Positions 21,554 to 31,609 of a stretch of 64,000 nucleotides of DNA are shown piece after piece. Within the stretch, counting starts at the first letter, position 1; each line of letters opens with the position of its first letter. Source of the stretch: Phycisphaeraceae bacterium (GTDB taxonomy: Bacteria > Planctomycetota > Phycisphaerae > Phycisphaerales > UBA1924); the NCBI GenBank assembly GCA_019636695.1, contig JAHBXD010000002.1, positions 62,001-126,000 on the forward strand, written 5' to 3'. A program made the translations under genes and the position numbers. Under the pieces are notes generated by a model. The model was not told the DNA's origin. It saw only the letters and a program-made list of their open reading frames with translations, and made no database searches.

Positions 21554-22468
21554 TCACAGCATGGCATCCGCGATGCCCGCCGCGCCGACCACGCAGCTCA
21601 CGATCCCGTTGTACGTAAAAAACGCCGCTGGAATGCCTGCCATGCCCCGCCGAGCCAGCACGATGTGTTCGACGACGAGCAACCCGCCCACCAGCAGCAC
21701 CGCAGACAGGAAGACATCGCTGAACCGCGGCTCTACCCACAATGCCGCCGCCAGCGCTCCGAACGCGAGGACGTGGAGCGCCCTTGCCACCCATTTCGCG
21801 CTGCGTTCTCCTAGCAGTGCAGGAATGCTGCGAAGCCCGGTTCGCCGATCGAATTCCATATCCTGGAGGGCATAGATGACATCAAACCCGGCAACCCACG
21901 GGAACACCATCGCTGACAGCAACCAGATCGAAGGTGTGTCTGCGAGCGCTTCAGGCCGCAATGCGATCGCAGCCGCCACTGGCGAGAATGCAAGCGCCCC
22001 GCCGAGAAAAAAATGACACAACACCGTAAACCGCTTCGTGAGCGAATACAGCGCGATCCAGGCAAGCGTCGGCACGCTGAGCACCAACGGCCAAGGGTTT
22101 CCGTAAGAAACCCAGAACCCGCCGCACGCGAGAATAAACAGCCCCGCGCAACCGAGCGAGATCAGCCAGGCCTCTCGCACGCTCAGCCTGCCGGCCGGCA
22201 ACGCCCGCCCAGCCGTACGAGGGTTCCCGGCATCAAACCGGCGATCGGCGATCCTGTTGAAAAGCATCGCCCACGTCCGCGCCAGCACCATGCACACAGC
22301 CACCAGCGCGATCTGCCCCCCGAGTCGGCCCGCCGGCTCCTCCGCATCATGGGCCAAGACAGCCGCGAGCAACGCAAAAGGCAACGCAAAGACAGAATGC
22401 GCAAGCTTAATGTCTCTTGCGGCGACCGCCAGAGTACTCTGCAACCGAACTGCACCAAGCCGTCGCAT
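21554..22468 (-). CDS. UbiA-family prenyltransferase, MqnP/4-hydroxybenzoate type
   Basis: A 304-residue, nine-helix UbiA-superfamily enzyme that attaches a polyprenyl chain to an aromatic acid. The first Asp-rich motif is NRIADRRFDAGNPRT with GRALPAG after it, the second is DVIYALQDMEFDRRTGLRSIP; both Mg-diphosphate motifs are intact. The opening DIKLAHSVFALPFALLA is typical of the MqnP group of the futalosine menaquinone pathway and of UbiA itself, so quinone synthesis is likely; which quinone cannot be told here. ATG 22468 or GTG 22477 could be the start. Divergent from the queD-like gene. Confidence 0.9.
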   Translation of the reverse strand: MRRLGAVRLQSTLAVAARDIKLAHSVFALPFALLAAVLAHDAEEPAGRLGGQIALVAVCMVLARTWAMLFNRIADRRFDAGNPRTAGRALPAGRLSVREAWLISLGCAGLFILACGGFWVSYGNPWPLVLSVPTLAWIALYSLTKRFTVLCHFFLGGALAFSPVAAAIALRPEALADTPSIWLLSAMVFPWVAGFDVIYALQDMEFDRRTGLRSIPALLGERSAKWVARALHVLAFGALAAALWVEPRFSDVFLSAVLLVGGLLVVEHIVLARRGMAGIPAAFFTYNGIVSCVVGAAGIADAML

Positions 22469-22511
22469 CGGGCGCACTGTATGGGGCCGTCGTCGCCCTG
22501 CGGACCGGGGC

Positions 22512-22517
22512 TACCCT
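22512..22517 (+). promoter_or_regulatory. Candidate -10 element before the QueD-like gene (TACCCT)
   Basis: TACCCT is followed by seven bases and GTG 22525, with no ribosome-binding site. This supports a leaderless transcript and helps choose the GTG start. Confidence 0.4.
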
Positions 22518-22524
22518 CTCCCTC

Positions 22525-22908
22525 GTGTTCCAGATCGCCGTCCAGACCGAATTCTGCGCAGCCCACGCCCTGACGATCGCGGGATTGGTCGAGCCGGTCC
22601 ATGGGCATAACTGGCGGGTGACGGCCGTGATCGCCGGAGACGCCCTCGATGCTGACGGGCTGCTGTGCGACTTTCACACCGTCGAGGCCGTTCTACGTGA
22701 TATCACCGCCGCTTGGAACAACCGCAATCTGAATGACTCGGAAGCCTTCAACCGAACAAGCCCCACGGCGGAAAACGTCGCCAAGGTGATTGCCGACTCC
22801 CTTGCCGAGCGGTTGAACGGCTCATTGGCGCCGCACGCGTGGGTAGCCTCGGTCAGCGTGACCGAAGCGCCGGGATGCGTCGCGACCTATCTTCGACCGC
22901 ACCCATGA
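22525..22908 (+). CDS. queD: 6-carboxy-tetrahydropterin synthase / PTPS (QueD-like)
   Basis: A 127-residue T-fold enzyme converting dihydroneopterin triphosphate, in queuosine (QueD) or pterin synthesis. Zinc ligands are visible as FCAAHAL and HGHNW; DFHTVEAVLRDI and the SPTAENVAKVIADSL block follow, and the C-terminal Glu in VTEAPGCVATY completes the catalytic set. Catalytic Cys is in the first motif. Homology starts at VFQIAVQTEF, hence GTG 22525; longer starts would add unrelated sequence overlapping the prenyltransferase start. No other queuosine gene lies nearby. Its stop overlaps the ppk1 ATG (ATGA at 22905-22908). Confidence 0.85.
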   Translation: MFQIAVQTEFCAAHALTIAGLVEPVHGHNWRVTAVIAGDALDADGLLCDFHTVEAVLRDITAAWNNRNLNDSEAFNRTSPTAENVAKVIADSLAERLNGSLAPHAWVASVSVTEAPGCVATYLRPHP

Positions 22909-25088
22909 GCACAGCAGAACCTGCCCGCAACGATCCGCGTGTCGCCGACACGGTCAGGGAAACGCCTGCCGCACGAGCTCTTGCCGATATTCCGGCTCGA
23001 GAACTGTTCTTCAACCGCGATCTCTCCTGGCTTGAGTTCAATCGCCGCGTGCTGGCCCTCGCGCAAGACAACCGCCGCCCACTTCTCGAGCGTGTGAAGT
23101 TCCTTTCCATCTTCGGGAACAATCTCGACGAGTTCTTCATGAAACGAGTCGGCCTGCTTCGCCGCCTTGCCCGGACTCAGCCCCAGTCTCGCTCAAACGA
23201 CGGGATGACGCCTGCTGAGCAGCTCGCCGTGATTCGCCCGCGCGCCCTCGAACTTCTCGAGCATCAGGCTACATGCTGGGAAGATGACCTTCGCGCATCC
23301 CTTGAGGCCGAGGGCGTACGCCTTTTGACATGGGAAGGACTAGCCAAAAAGCAGCGCACCAAACTCGCGAAGTGGTATCGCGCCAACGTCTTCCCGGTGC
23401 TTACCCCCCTCGCGGTAGACCCAGGTCATCGCTTCCCGTTCATCAGCAACCTGAGCAAGAACCTCGGCGTATTGCTGAGTGAGCCTGACTCGACCGAACG
23501 TCATTTCGCCCGGGTCAAGATTCCCGGCGTCGTCCCCGGGGTGATTGATGTCGACGACCCCGGCGCTGCCGGGCCTTCCGCACGCACCCTGATGCTTCTG
23601 GATGACATCATCGCGGGAAATCTGGGCGACCTCTTCCCCGGGATGGTCATTCACGATGTCCTTCCATTCCGCGTGACACGCTCCGCCGCCGTCGAAGTCG
23701 ATGACGACGAGGTCGACGATCTGCTCGAGCATGTGGAAGAAGAGCTTCGGATGAGGCGTTTCTCCGAGGCTGTACGACTTGAAGTGCCCGCTGGCGCCCG
23801 CGGCCCCGTTCTTGACCTGATACGTGAGGAGCTTCGGCTCGAACCTGCCGATGTATACCCGCAGCGCGGCCCGCTCGATTACACCGACCTCTTCGCCGTA
23901 GCAGAACTGAACCTCAATCAGCACAAATACGAACCGTGGCTTGGTGTCACACACCCCCAGATCACGGAGGCCGGGGGAGACATCTTCGCCGCGATCCGCA
24001 AGCAGGACATTCTGGTCCACCATCCTTACGAAAGCTTTCAGACCAGCGTTGAGAAGTTCATCGCCGCGGCGTCACGCGACCCTGATGTTCTGGCGATCAA
24101 ACTCACGCTTTATCGCACAAGCCCCGATTCACCATTCATCAGTTCGCTCATTCGTGCGGCGGAATCCGGCAAGCAGGTCGCCTGCCTGGTGGAAGTCCGT
24201 GCACGCTTTGACGAACATCGCAACGTGCGCTTCGCCCGCCAGCTCGAACAGGCCGGCGTCCACGTTGCCTACGGCGTCGTCGGCTTCAAGACGCATTGCA
24301 AATGCTCGCTTGTGGTCCGCCGTGAGAGCCAGGGCCTCCGGGGGTATGTTCACGTATCTACTGGCAACTACCACCCCAAGACAGCCCAACTCTACACTGA
24401 CCTCGGACTGTTCACCGCCGACCCTGCGATCGTGGAAGATGTCATCGAACTCTTCAACTCGCTCACGGGACGTACCGAACAGCGCAACTACGACGAACTC
24501 ATCGTTGCACCCTACGCCATGCGCAGACGCATGATCGCCCTTATCGATCGCGAGATCGATATCGCACAATCCGGCGGCAAGGGGCGTATTTTCGCCAAAA
24601 TGAACGCACTCGAAGATACCCGCCTTACCCGCAAGCTGTATGAAGCAAGCCGTGCGGGCGTGCAGACCACGCTCGTCGTCCGCGGGTTCTGCTGCCTGCG
24701 TCCTGGTGTTGTCGGCCTGAGCGAGAACATCCGCGTCATCGCCGTCATCGGACGTTTTCTGGAACATAGCCGCGTCTACCACTTCGGCGCGGGCAAGGAA
24801 GACCCCCTCGACGGCGAGTGGTATATCGGCAGCCCCGACTGGATGTACCGCAACCTCTCGAACCGCGTCGAAGTGCTTGTGCCCGTCAACGACCGCCAAG
24901 CCCGCGCTCGCCTCCAGAAACTGCGTGATATTCACGAGCGCGACCAGAGAACCGCGTGGGATCTTCAGCCTGACGGTTCATATATCGAGCGCATGCCCCC
25001 GCCCGATGCCGACCCCCTCAGCCCCGAAGCCCTCGGCGCCTTTGTCAGTTTCATGAATGAAGTTGCTCCCGGAAGCGCAAGCCGATGA
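22905..25088 (+). CDS. ppk1: Polyphosphate kinase 1
   Basis: PPK1 reversibly polymerises the gamma-phosphate of ATP into polyphosphate at the membrane. The 727-residue protein (family 690-740) has the N domain (FNRDLSWLEFNRRVL, IFGNNLDEFFMKRV), the head domain, and two phospholipase-D-like catalytic domains with TLYRTSPDSPFI, the phosphorylated His in GFKTHCK (H464), YVHVSTGNYHPKTAQLYTD and a VRGFCCLRPG loop. ATG 22905 overlaps the queD stop, showing translational coupling. Some 80 bases downstream of the stop is the end of a convergent membrane-protein gene. Confident call. Confidence 0.97.
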   Translation: MSTAEPARNDPRVADTVRETPAARALADIPARELFFNRDLSWLEFNRRVLALAQDNRRPLLERVKFLSIFGNNLDEFFMKRVGLLRRLARTQPQSRSNDGMTPAEQLAVIRPRALELLEHQATCWEDDLRASLEAEGVRLLTWEGLAKKQRTKLAKWYRANVFPVLTPLAVDPGHRFPFISNLSKNLGVLLSEPDSTERHFARVKIPGVVPGVIDVDDPGAAGPSARTLMLLDDIIAGNLGDLFPGMVIHDVLPFRVTRSAAVEVDDDEVDDLLEHVEEELRMRRFSEAVRLEVPAGARGPVLDLIREELRLEPADVYPQRGPLDYTDLFAVAELNLNQHKYEPWLGVTHPQITEAGGDIFAAIRKQDILVHHPYESFQTSVEKFIAAASRDPDVLAIKLTLYRTSPDSPFISSLIRAAESGKQVACLVEVRARFDEHRNVRFARQLEQAGVHVAYGVVGFKTHCKCSLVVRRESQGLRGYVHVSTGNYHPKTAQLYTDLGLFTADPAIVEDVIELFNSLTGRTEQRNYDELIVAPYAMRRRMIALIDREIDIAQSGGKGRIFAKMNALEDTRLTRKLYEASRAGVQTTLVVRGFCCLRPGVVGLSENIRVIAVIGRFLEHSRVYHFGAGKEDPLDGEWYIGSPDWMYRNLSNRVEVLVPVNDRQARARLQKLRDIHERDQRTAWDLQPDGSYIERMPPPDADPLSPEALGAFVSFMNEVAPGSASR

Positions 25089-25244
25089 ACATCTGTTCAA
25101 CCCGGGTCTGCACATCTCGAAGTCCGCGATCGATTCAACCTTCATGATCAATGCACGGCTCGGATGCACACGAGATGCATCGGGCTGCGAACCGCCGCCG
25201 GTCGCCGCTTTCCAAACATGCTCCATCAGCAGGTTCGAACGGCT

Positions 25245-26240
25245 TTATTCGCCGTTGTCATTCGCCGCCGACGACCGTGATCGCTTGGCGCGGGTGAACT
25301 GGAACATCAGCCCGAGGATTGAAAACACGATCCAAATGAAAGCCCACCCCATGGGCGAACGGTGCAGAATCGTTCGTCCCGGCACTTCAAACGCATGAAC
25401 AAGCCAGGTGGCGCTGGCCAGCCAGATGGCCGCACCAGCCATGGATGTCACCATCGCCGCCGACTTGGATGGCATGAGCAAACCGATAAGGACGCCTGCG
25501 GCAGCCCCGCAGAGAGTTGCCAGCCCGACGACCTGTTTGTCTCTGGTGCTCAACTCGGACCACAGGGCCGACATCTGCCGCCACAACCCTTCGGCAAACT
25601 TTTCAGCCCGTTGCGCGACCGTGCGCAAAACACGCTGGGTATCTTCACCTATTTGGTCAAGCAGTTCGCCGGCTGCATCAGCGGCGTGGCCGAGTCGTCG
25701 TTCGGCCTCTTCGAGAATTTCTTGTCCGGTCAGGGAATCCGGCGCGAACCCTGTAGCCGGCGGTTTTGAGCCTTCCCCGGGTTGAGCATCACGCTGAACC
25801 TGGGTGGTTTCCGAGGAAGAAGGTTGAAACTCACTTGGCATGTATTGGAGGTAAATCGCCCCTCCGAGTAGTCCCGCGACGCCGAAGGTCACCCCCCCTG
25901 CCACGATCATGGAAACCCTGAAAAGCAGGATAGCCAGAATCAACCCAAGGATTCCCCCAATGGCCATGCCGAGGTATGGTCCAGGAAGTCCGAGAACCGT
26001 GGAGACCCCCAATATTGGTAGGAGTAAAAAGCCCATGGCCCCGCCCACAACCACGCCAACCGTGGCGATGGCGGGTTTGATGAACTTCCCACCGACCAAC
26101 CAAAGAATGATGCCGACGAACAGGGCCACAAAGATCAGCCCGTGGGCAGTAAGAGGCAGTTCGGCTGCACCCTCGCTGGTCGCTCGAAAGACCTCGGTGG
26201 CGGCTTGGGCGACAGGATGTTCGGGTTCTCGGGGACGCAC
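25245..26240 (-). CDS. Polytopic membrane protein with central coiled region, unknown
   Basis: A 331-residue protein starting at GTG 26240 (GGGAAG about eight bases upstream). It has four or five N-terminal hydrophobic Gly/Val/Ile-rich helices (about 33-55, 56-75, 84-105 and 108-130), a polar linker and helical amphipathic stretch (about 165-235, EEAERRLGHAADAAGELLDQ), two more helices (about 240-285) and a final one (about 300-318). The pattern of Gly-rich helices recalls small TMEM198/DUF4203-like proteins, but the match is weak. It is divergent from pheA with a 77-base gap. Function unknown. Confidence 0.7.
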   Translation of the reverse strand: MRPREPEHPVAQAATEVFRATSEGAAELPLTAHGLIFVALFVGIILWLVGGKFIKPAIATVGVVVGGAMGFLLLPILGVSTVLGLPGPYLGMAIGGILGLILAILLFRVSMIVAGGVTFGVAGLLGGAIYLQYMPSEFQPSSSETTQVQRDAQPGEGSKPPATGFAPDSLTGQEILEEAERRLGHAADAAGELLDQIGEDTQRVLRTVAQRAEKFAEGLWRQMSALWSELSTRDKQVVGLATLCGAAAGVLIGLLMPSKSAAMVTSMAGAAIWLASATWLVHAFEVPGRTILHRSPMGWAFIWIVFSILGLMFQFTRAKRSRSSAANDNGE

Positions 26241-26317
26241 GACTTCTTCCCAAGATCGGCCTCGGAGCCGCGTGGACGATTGCCCGATACAAGGATAGTT
26301 GGTTGTTGGGAGAATTC

Positions 26318-27565
26318 ATGCCGCCTTCTTCGCGCAAGACCACCAAAACGCCCCGTATAAAAGACGGGCAACACCCCCCCCATACAGGGGAGCAAACGGA
26401 CGATTCGGCCATGCCGGACAGCCAGGCAGGCATCGCTTCGAGCGAGCACACAACCCCCCCTGATCTGGGGAGCCTCCGAACTCGGATTGATGCGATCGAT
26501 CTGAAACTGGTGGAACTGCTGAACGAGCGTGCCGCACTGGTGGTCGAGGTCGGCAAGACCAAGCGAGGCTCGAACATCCCGATCTATGCGCCGCATCGCG
26601 AGGCGGAAGTGCTGGCCAATGTACTCAAGGCGAGTAAAGGGCCGCTGCCGGCGCGAGCGATCGAGGCGATTTACAGAGAGTTGATGAGCGGGAGTTTTTC
26701 GCTCGAACAGCCGCTGCGGATCGGGTATCTCGGTCCGCCGGGGTCATATTCGCACGCAGCGGCGACGAGCCATTTCGGTTCGAGTGTGTCGTTCGAGGAT
26801 CTGCATGAGATCAAGGGCGTTTTCACGGAAGTGTTGCGCGGTCACGTAGATTACGGGCTTGTACCCATCGAAAACTCCACGGGAGGCGGCATCGTGGAGA
26901 CGCTTGACGCCTTCCTCGACCACGCGGGAGAGGTCTCGGTGTACGCAGAGGTGCAGTTGGCGGTGCATCATGCGCTGCTGGCGAACTGTGAGCCGAGTCA
27001 GATCCGGCGAATACACTCAAAACCGGAGGCGACCGCGCAGTGCCGCACCTGGCTGGCGACGCAATACCCCCAGGCGGAGATTCTGGCCGCGGCGAGCACG
27101 AGCAAGGCGGCGATCACAGCCGCGGAAGAATGCAGGCTTGCCTTACAGATCGGTGCACCGCCCGGTTCGGCGGCGATCGGTTCAGAGCTTGCGGGCGAGT
27201 TGTACGGTCTCAAAGCGCTGTTCGTGGGCATCGAGGACAACCCGAACAACGTGACTCGGTTCTTTGTGATTTCTCGCCAGCGCGCAAAACGCAGCGGCGA
27301 CGATAAGACGAGCATCATGTTCAAGACCGCCGACAAGGCCGGGGCGCTTGTCGAGGTACTCAATGTGCTGGCGCAGCGAGGGATCAACCTGAGCCACATA
27401 GACAAGCGTCCGAGCGGCAGAACCAACTGGGAGTACACGTTCTTCCTCGACCTGATCGGACACAGAGACGACGATCGCGTGGCGGCCGCTTTGAAGGAGG
27501 CAGAGCAGCACTGCCGCGAACTGGCGGTGCTCGGCAGCTACCCGCGCGCGACGCGCATTTTGTAG
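26318..27565 (+). CDS. pheA: Bifunctional chorismate mutase / prephenate dehydratase
   Basis: The 415-residue enzyme makes phenylpyruvate from chorismate. After a disordered tail of about 45 residues comes an AroQ-type chorismate mutase domain (about 48-128, LRTRIDAIDLKLVELLNERA), then prephenate dehydratase (about 133-315, IGYLGPPGSYSHAAA, PIENSTGGGIVETLD, and VTRFFVI with the Thr-Arg-Phe catalytic motif), then an ACT domain (about 325-405, GALVEVLNVLAQRGINLSHIDKRP) for phenylalanine feedback. The ESRP-type regulatory motif reads DKRP here. ATG 26318 has GGGAG six bases upstream; the tail contains an eight-C run at 26384-26391. Confidence 0.95.
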   Translation: MPPSSRKTTKTPRIKDGQHPPHTGEQTDDSAMPDSQAGIASSEHTTPPDLGSLRTRIDAIDLKLVELLNERAALVVEVGKTKRGSNIPIYAPHREAEVLANVLKASKGPLPARAIEAIYRELMSGSFSLEQPLRIGYLGPPGSYSHAAATSHFGSSVSFEDLHEIKGVFTEVLRGHVDYGLVPIENSTGGGIVETLDAFLDHAGEVSVYAEVQLAVHHALLANCEPSQIRRIHSKPEATAQCRTWLATQYPQAEILAAASTSKAAITAAEECRLALQIGAPPGSAAIGSELAGELYGLKALFVGIEDNPNNVTRFFVISRQRAKRSGDDKTSIMFKTADKAGALVEVLNVLAQRGINLSHIDKRPSGRTNWEYTFFLDLIGHRDDDRVAAALKEAEQHCRELAVLGSYPRATRIL

Positions 27566-27604
27566 GCTTGATCGCTATCATGCCCCTTTGGGAGGGCCGC
27601 CTGC

Positions 27605-28093
27605 TTGCGCGTGATCGAGGCATTGAGTGCCGCTGTTCTGATCGGTGTCGCCGCGGGATGCCATGCGCCCAAGGCCGAATCGACGGTGCGAGCACCTGAT
27701 CAACGTGTGATGCCGGTGCTCAAGACGTGGCGTCTGGACAACGGCGTCGTGATCGATGAAGTGCGCCTCGGCGAAGGCGATGTGTTGGATCGCAATGACC
27801 GCCTGATCGCGCATGTGCACGGCACGTATGCTTCTGACGGGCGTTTGGCCCACTCGACTTTCGGCGGACGACCACTCGATACCGAGATGATGCGTCTGAT
27901 CCCCGGCGTTCGCGCGGGTGTCGAGGGCATGCGCCCCGGGGGCATCAGGCGGTTGTGGGTGCCATGGCAGGAGGCCTACGGCATGACCGGCCGGCCGCAC
28001 CCGGACAATCCGGCGGAAGGTATACCGCCTCAAGCTGACTTTGTGTTCTATATTGAACTGATCGACGTTTTCAAACCTCCCGCACGGGATTAG
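27605..28093 (+). CDS. FKBP-type peptidyl-prolyl isomerase lipoprotein
   Basis: A 162-residue protein from TTG 27605, chosen because GGAGG sits nine bases upstream. A short signal with lipobox VAAGC is followed by an FKBP domain (about 55-155): DRLIAHVHGTY, a flap with VEGMRPGGIRRLWVPWQEAYG and VFYIELIDVF. The classic FD/DSS segment before the flap is altered (STFGG), so activity may be reduced. It should act in the periplasm, probably on exported proteins. A second, cytosolic FKBP gene follows 13 bases after, suggesting tandem duplication. Confidence 0.85.
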   Translation: MRVIEALSAAVLIGVAAGCHAPKAESTVRAPDQRVMPVLKTWRLDNGVVIDEVRLGEGDVLDRNDRLIAHVHGTYASDGRLAHSTFGGRPLDTEMMRLIPGVRAGVEGMRPGGIRRLWVPWQEAYGMTGRPHPDNPAEGIPPQADFVFYIELIDVFKPPARD

Positions 28094-28106
28094 CCCGGAG
28101 GACCAC

Positions 28107-28448
28107 ATGCCCGACCCCACCACCACACCAAGCGGCCTTGTCATCGAAGAAGTCACGATCGGGGAAGGGCAGGAATGCCGTCCGAGTGATACCGTCCATG
28201 TGCACTATCGCGGCACCCTGACGAGCGGTAAGGTGTTTGACTCGAATTGGGATGATGACGAACCGATCCGGTTCCCGTTGGCAAACCTGATTGAAGGCTG
28301 GAAAAAGGGCATTCCCGGAATGAAGATCGGCGGGGTGCGGAAGCTGACGATTCCTTATCCGCTCGCCTACGGCGAGCGCGGCATTCCCGGTACGATTCCC
28401 CCGAAGGCCACGCTGGTTTTCGATATCAAGCTTGTCGGCCTTGGTTGA
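28107..28448 (+). CDS. FKBP-type peptidyl-prolyl cis-trans isomerase
   Basis: A compact 113-residue single-domain FKBP without signal peptide. Typical elements are DTVHVHYRGTLTSGKVFDSN, LIEGWKKGIPGMKIGGVRKLTIP, LAYGERGIPGTIPP and LVFDIKLVGL; the aromatic pocket residues are all present. It catalyses proline isomerisation in the cytoplasm. It follows the lipoprotein FKBP gene in the same operon, with an AGGAC sequence shortly before its ATG. Confidence 0.95.
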   Translation: MPDPTTTPSGLVIEEVTIGEGQECRPSDTVHVHYRGTLTSGKVFDSNWDDDEPIRFPLANLIEGWKKGIPGMKIGGVRKLTIPYPLAYGERGIPGTIPPKATLVFDIKLVGLG

Positions 28449-28521
28449 CCGTCCGGCCGGCATGAACCATCCGCTACACTCTCCGAATGCGGCATGACCG
28501 GCCGCTGGTGGAGATTGCGCG

Positions 28522-30534
<2,013 letters not shown>

Positions 30535-30617
30535 CCGGCGGATCGTCCTCCCGATCGCCGCGGGAAGCGCCGCCCTGGCTGAGAAGCAAGGCGTGTGCCG
30601 GTAGGACGTCTGGTCGC

Positions 30618-30623
30618 TACCCT
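30618..30623 (+). promoter_or_regulatory. Candidate -10 element (TACCCT), leaderless type
   Basis: TACCCT is six bases ahead of ATG 30630 and there is no ribosome-binding site between, so transcription probably starts at or very near the start codon. Confidence 0.4.
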
Positions 30624-30629
30624 CGCATT

Positions 30630-31445
30630 ATGCGGCTGACGTTTCTCGGCACGGGCACATCCGCCGGGGTTCCCTGTATCGGGTGCGCCTGTGAAGTCTG
30701 TCGATCGATCGACCCGCGCGACACTCGGACACGCACGAGCGCCGCGCTGCGGTTTACTGATACGCACGGTCGCGAGAGAACGATTCTGCTCGATTGCGGC
30801 CCGGACATGCGCGCCCAGGCTTTGGCAAACGGCTTGACCCGTTGCGACGCCGTGCTGTTCACGCACAACCACGTCGATCACACCTTCGGAGTTGATGAAC
30901 TCCGCCGCTTCAATGCCGTGATGCGTCAGCCGATCGATATCTATGCCGAGGCGCACACGCTGACCTTCCTTCGCCGCGTGTATGCCCATATTTTTGATCG
31001 AGACAAGAACTTTCAGGATTCATTCGTGGCCACGCTGACGGCCCATGTCATCGAGCCGGAAGCACCGATCAATCTGTTCGGTCTGCGCATCACGCCGCTG
31101 CGGTTTCTTCACGGAAAACTGCCCATCGCCGGGTTTCGGCTTGATGCCGGAAGCGATCTGCCTGCTTCTCGCATCCTGCCGCTGGTCTATGCCACCGATG
31201 TCAACGGCGTTCCGCCTGAAACCTGGCGACACTTGACAGACCTTCAAACACTCGTTCTGGGTGCGCTGCGCCACCGCAAGCACCCGACGCACTACACGCT
31301 CGATGAGGCCGTCGATGTCGCCGATCGTATCGCCGCGGAGCAAACCTTCTTCGTGCACATGTCGCACGAACTCGGCCACGCCGTGACCCAGGCGTCACTC
31401 CCTGAGAACATGCACCTTGCGCATGACGGGCTGGTGCTGGGCTAA
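30630..31445 (+). CDS. PhnP-like MBL-fold phosphodiesterase
   Basis: A 271-residue metallo-beta-lactamase-fold hydrolase. It has an N-terminal zinc-finger-like GVPCIGCACEVC (C16, C19, C21 and C24), the HxHxDH motif THNHVDH (H79, H81, D83 and H84), FLHGKLPIAGFRL, a YATDVN strand and a late MSHELGH. This combination is that of PhnP, a cyclic phosphodiesterase, and its broad relatives; no phosphonate genes are near, so the substrate here is probably another cyclic phosphate. Cytosolic. Convergent with the P-type ATPase gene. Confidence 0.88.
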   Translation: MRLTFLGTGTSAGVPCIGCACEVCRSIDPRDTRTRTSAALRFTDTHGRERTILLDCGPDMRAQALANGLTRCDAVLFTHNHVDHTFGVDELRRFNAVMRQPIDIYAEAHTLTFLRRVYAHIFDRDKNFQDSFVATLTAHVIEPEAPINLFGLRITPLRFLHGKLPIAGFRLDAGSDLPASRILPLVYATDVNGVPPETWRHLTDLQTLVLGALRHRKHPTHYTLDEAVDVADRIAAEQTFFVHMSHELGHAVTQASLPENMHLAHDGLVLG

Positions 31446-31504
31446 CTCGCACAGGAACATACGCAGGCCGGTGCATCCAGCCGCGTCAGGTTTTTCATCA
31501 GGCC

Positions 31505-31532
31505 CGACCGCCCGCACGGGCAAGCCCGGTCG
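31505..31532. terminator. Nested hairpin between convergent genes
   Basis: CGACCG (31505-31510) pairs with CGGTCG (31527-31532), and CCCGCACGGG between them can form its own short stem. It lies in the 164-base gap between two genes that end towards each other. No T-tract follows on either strand, so it is at best a Rho-independent-like structure of doubtful strength. The rest of the gap holds nothing else recognisable. Confidence 0.3.
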
Positions 31533-31609
31533 ACTGCAATCGCGTTGCGGCACACGTCAATCGATTGTGCAGAGTCGCGCTGTTCCCATCAGAGCAAAGC
31601 CATTCGCCA

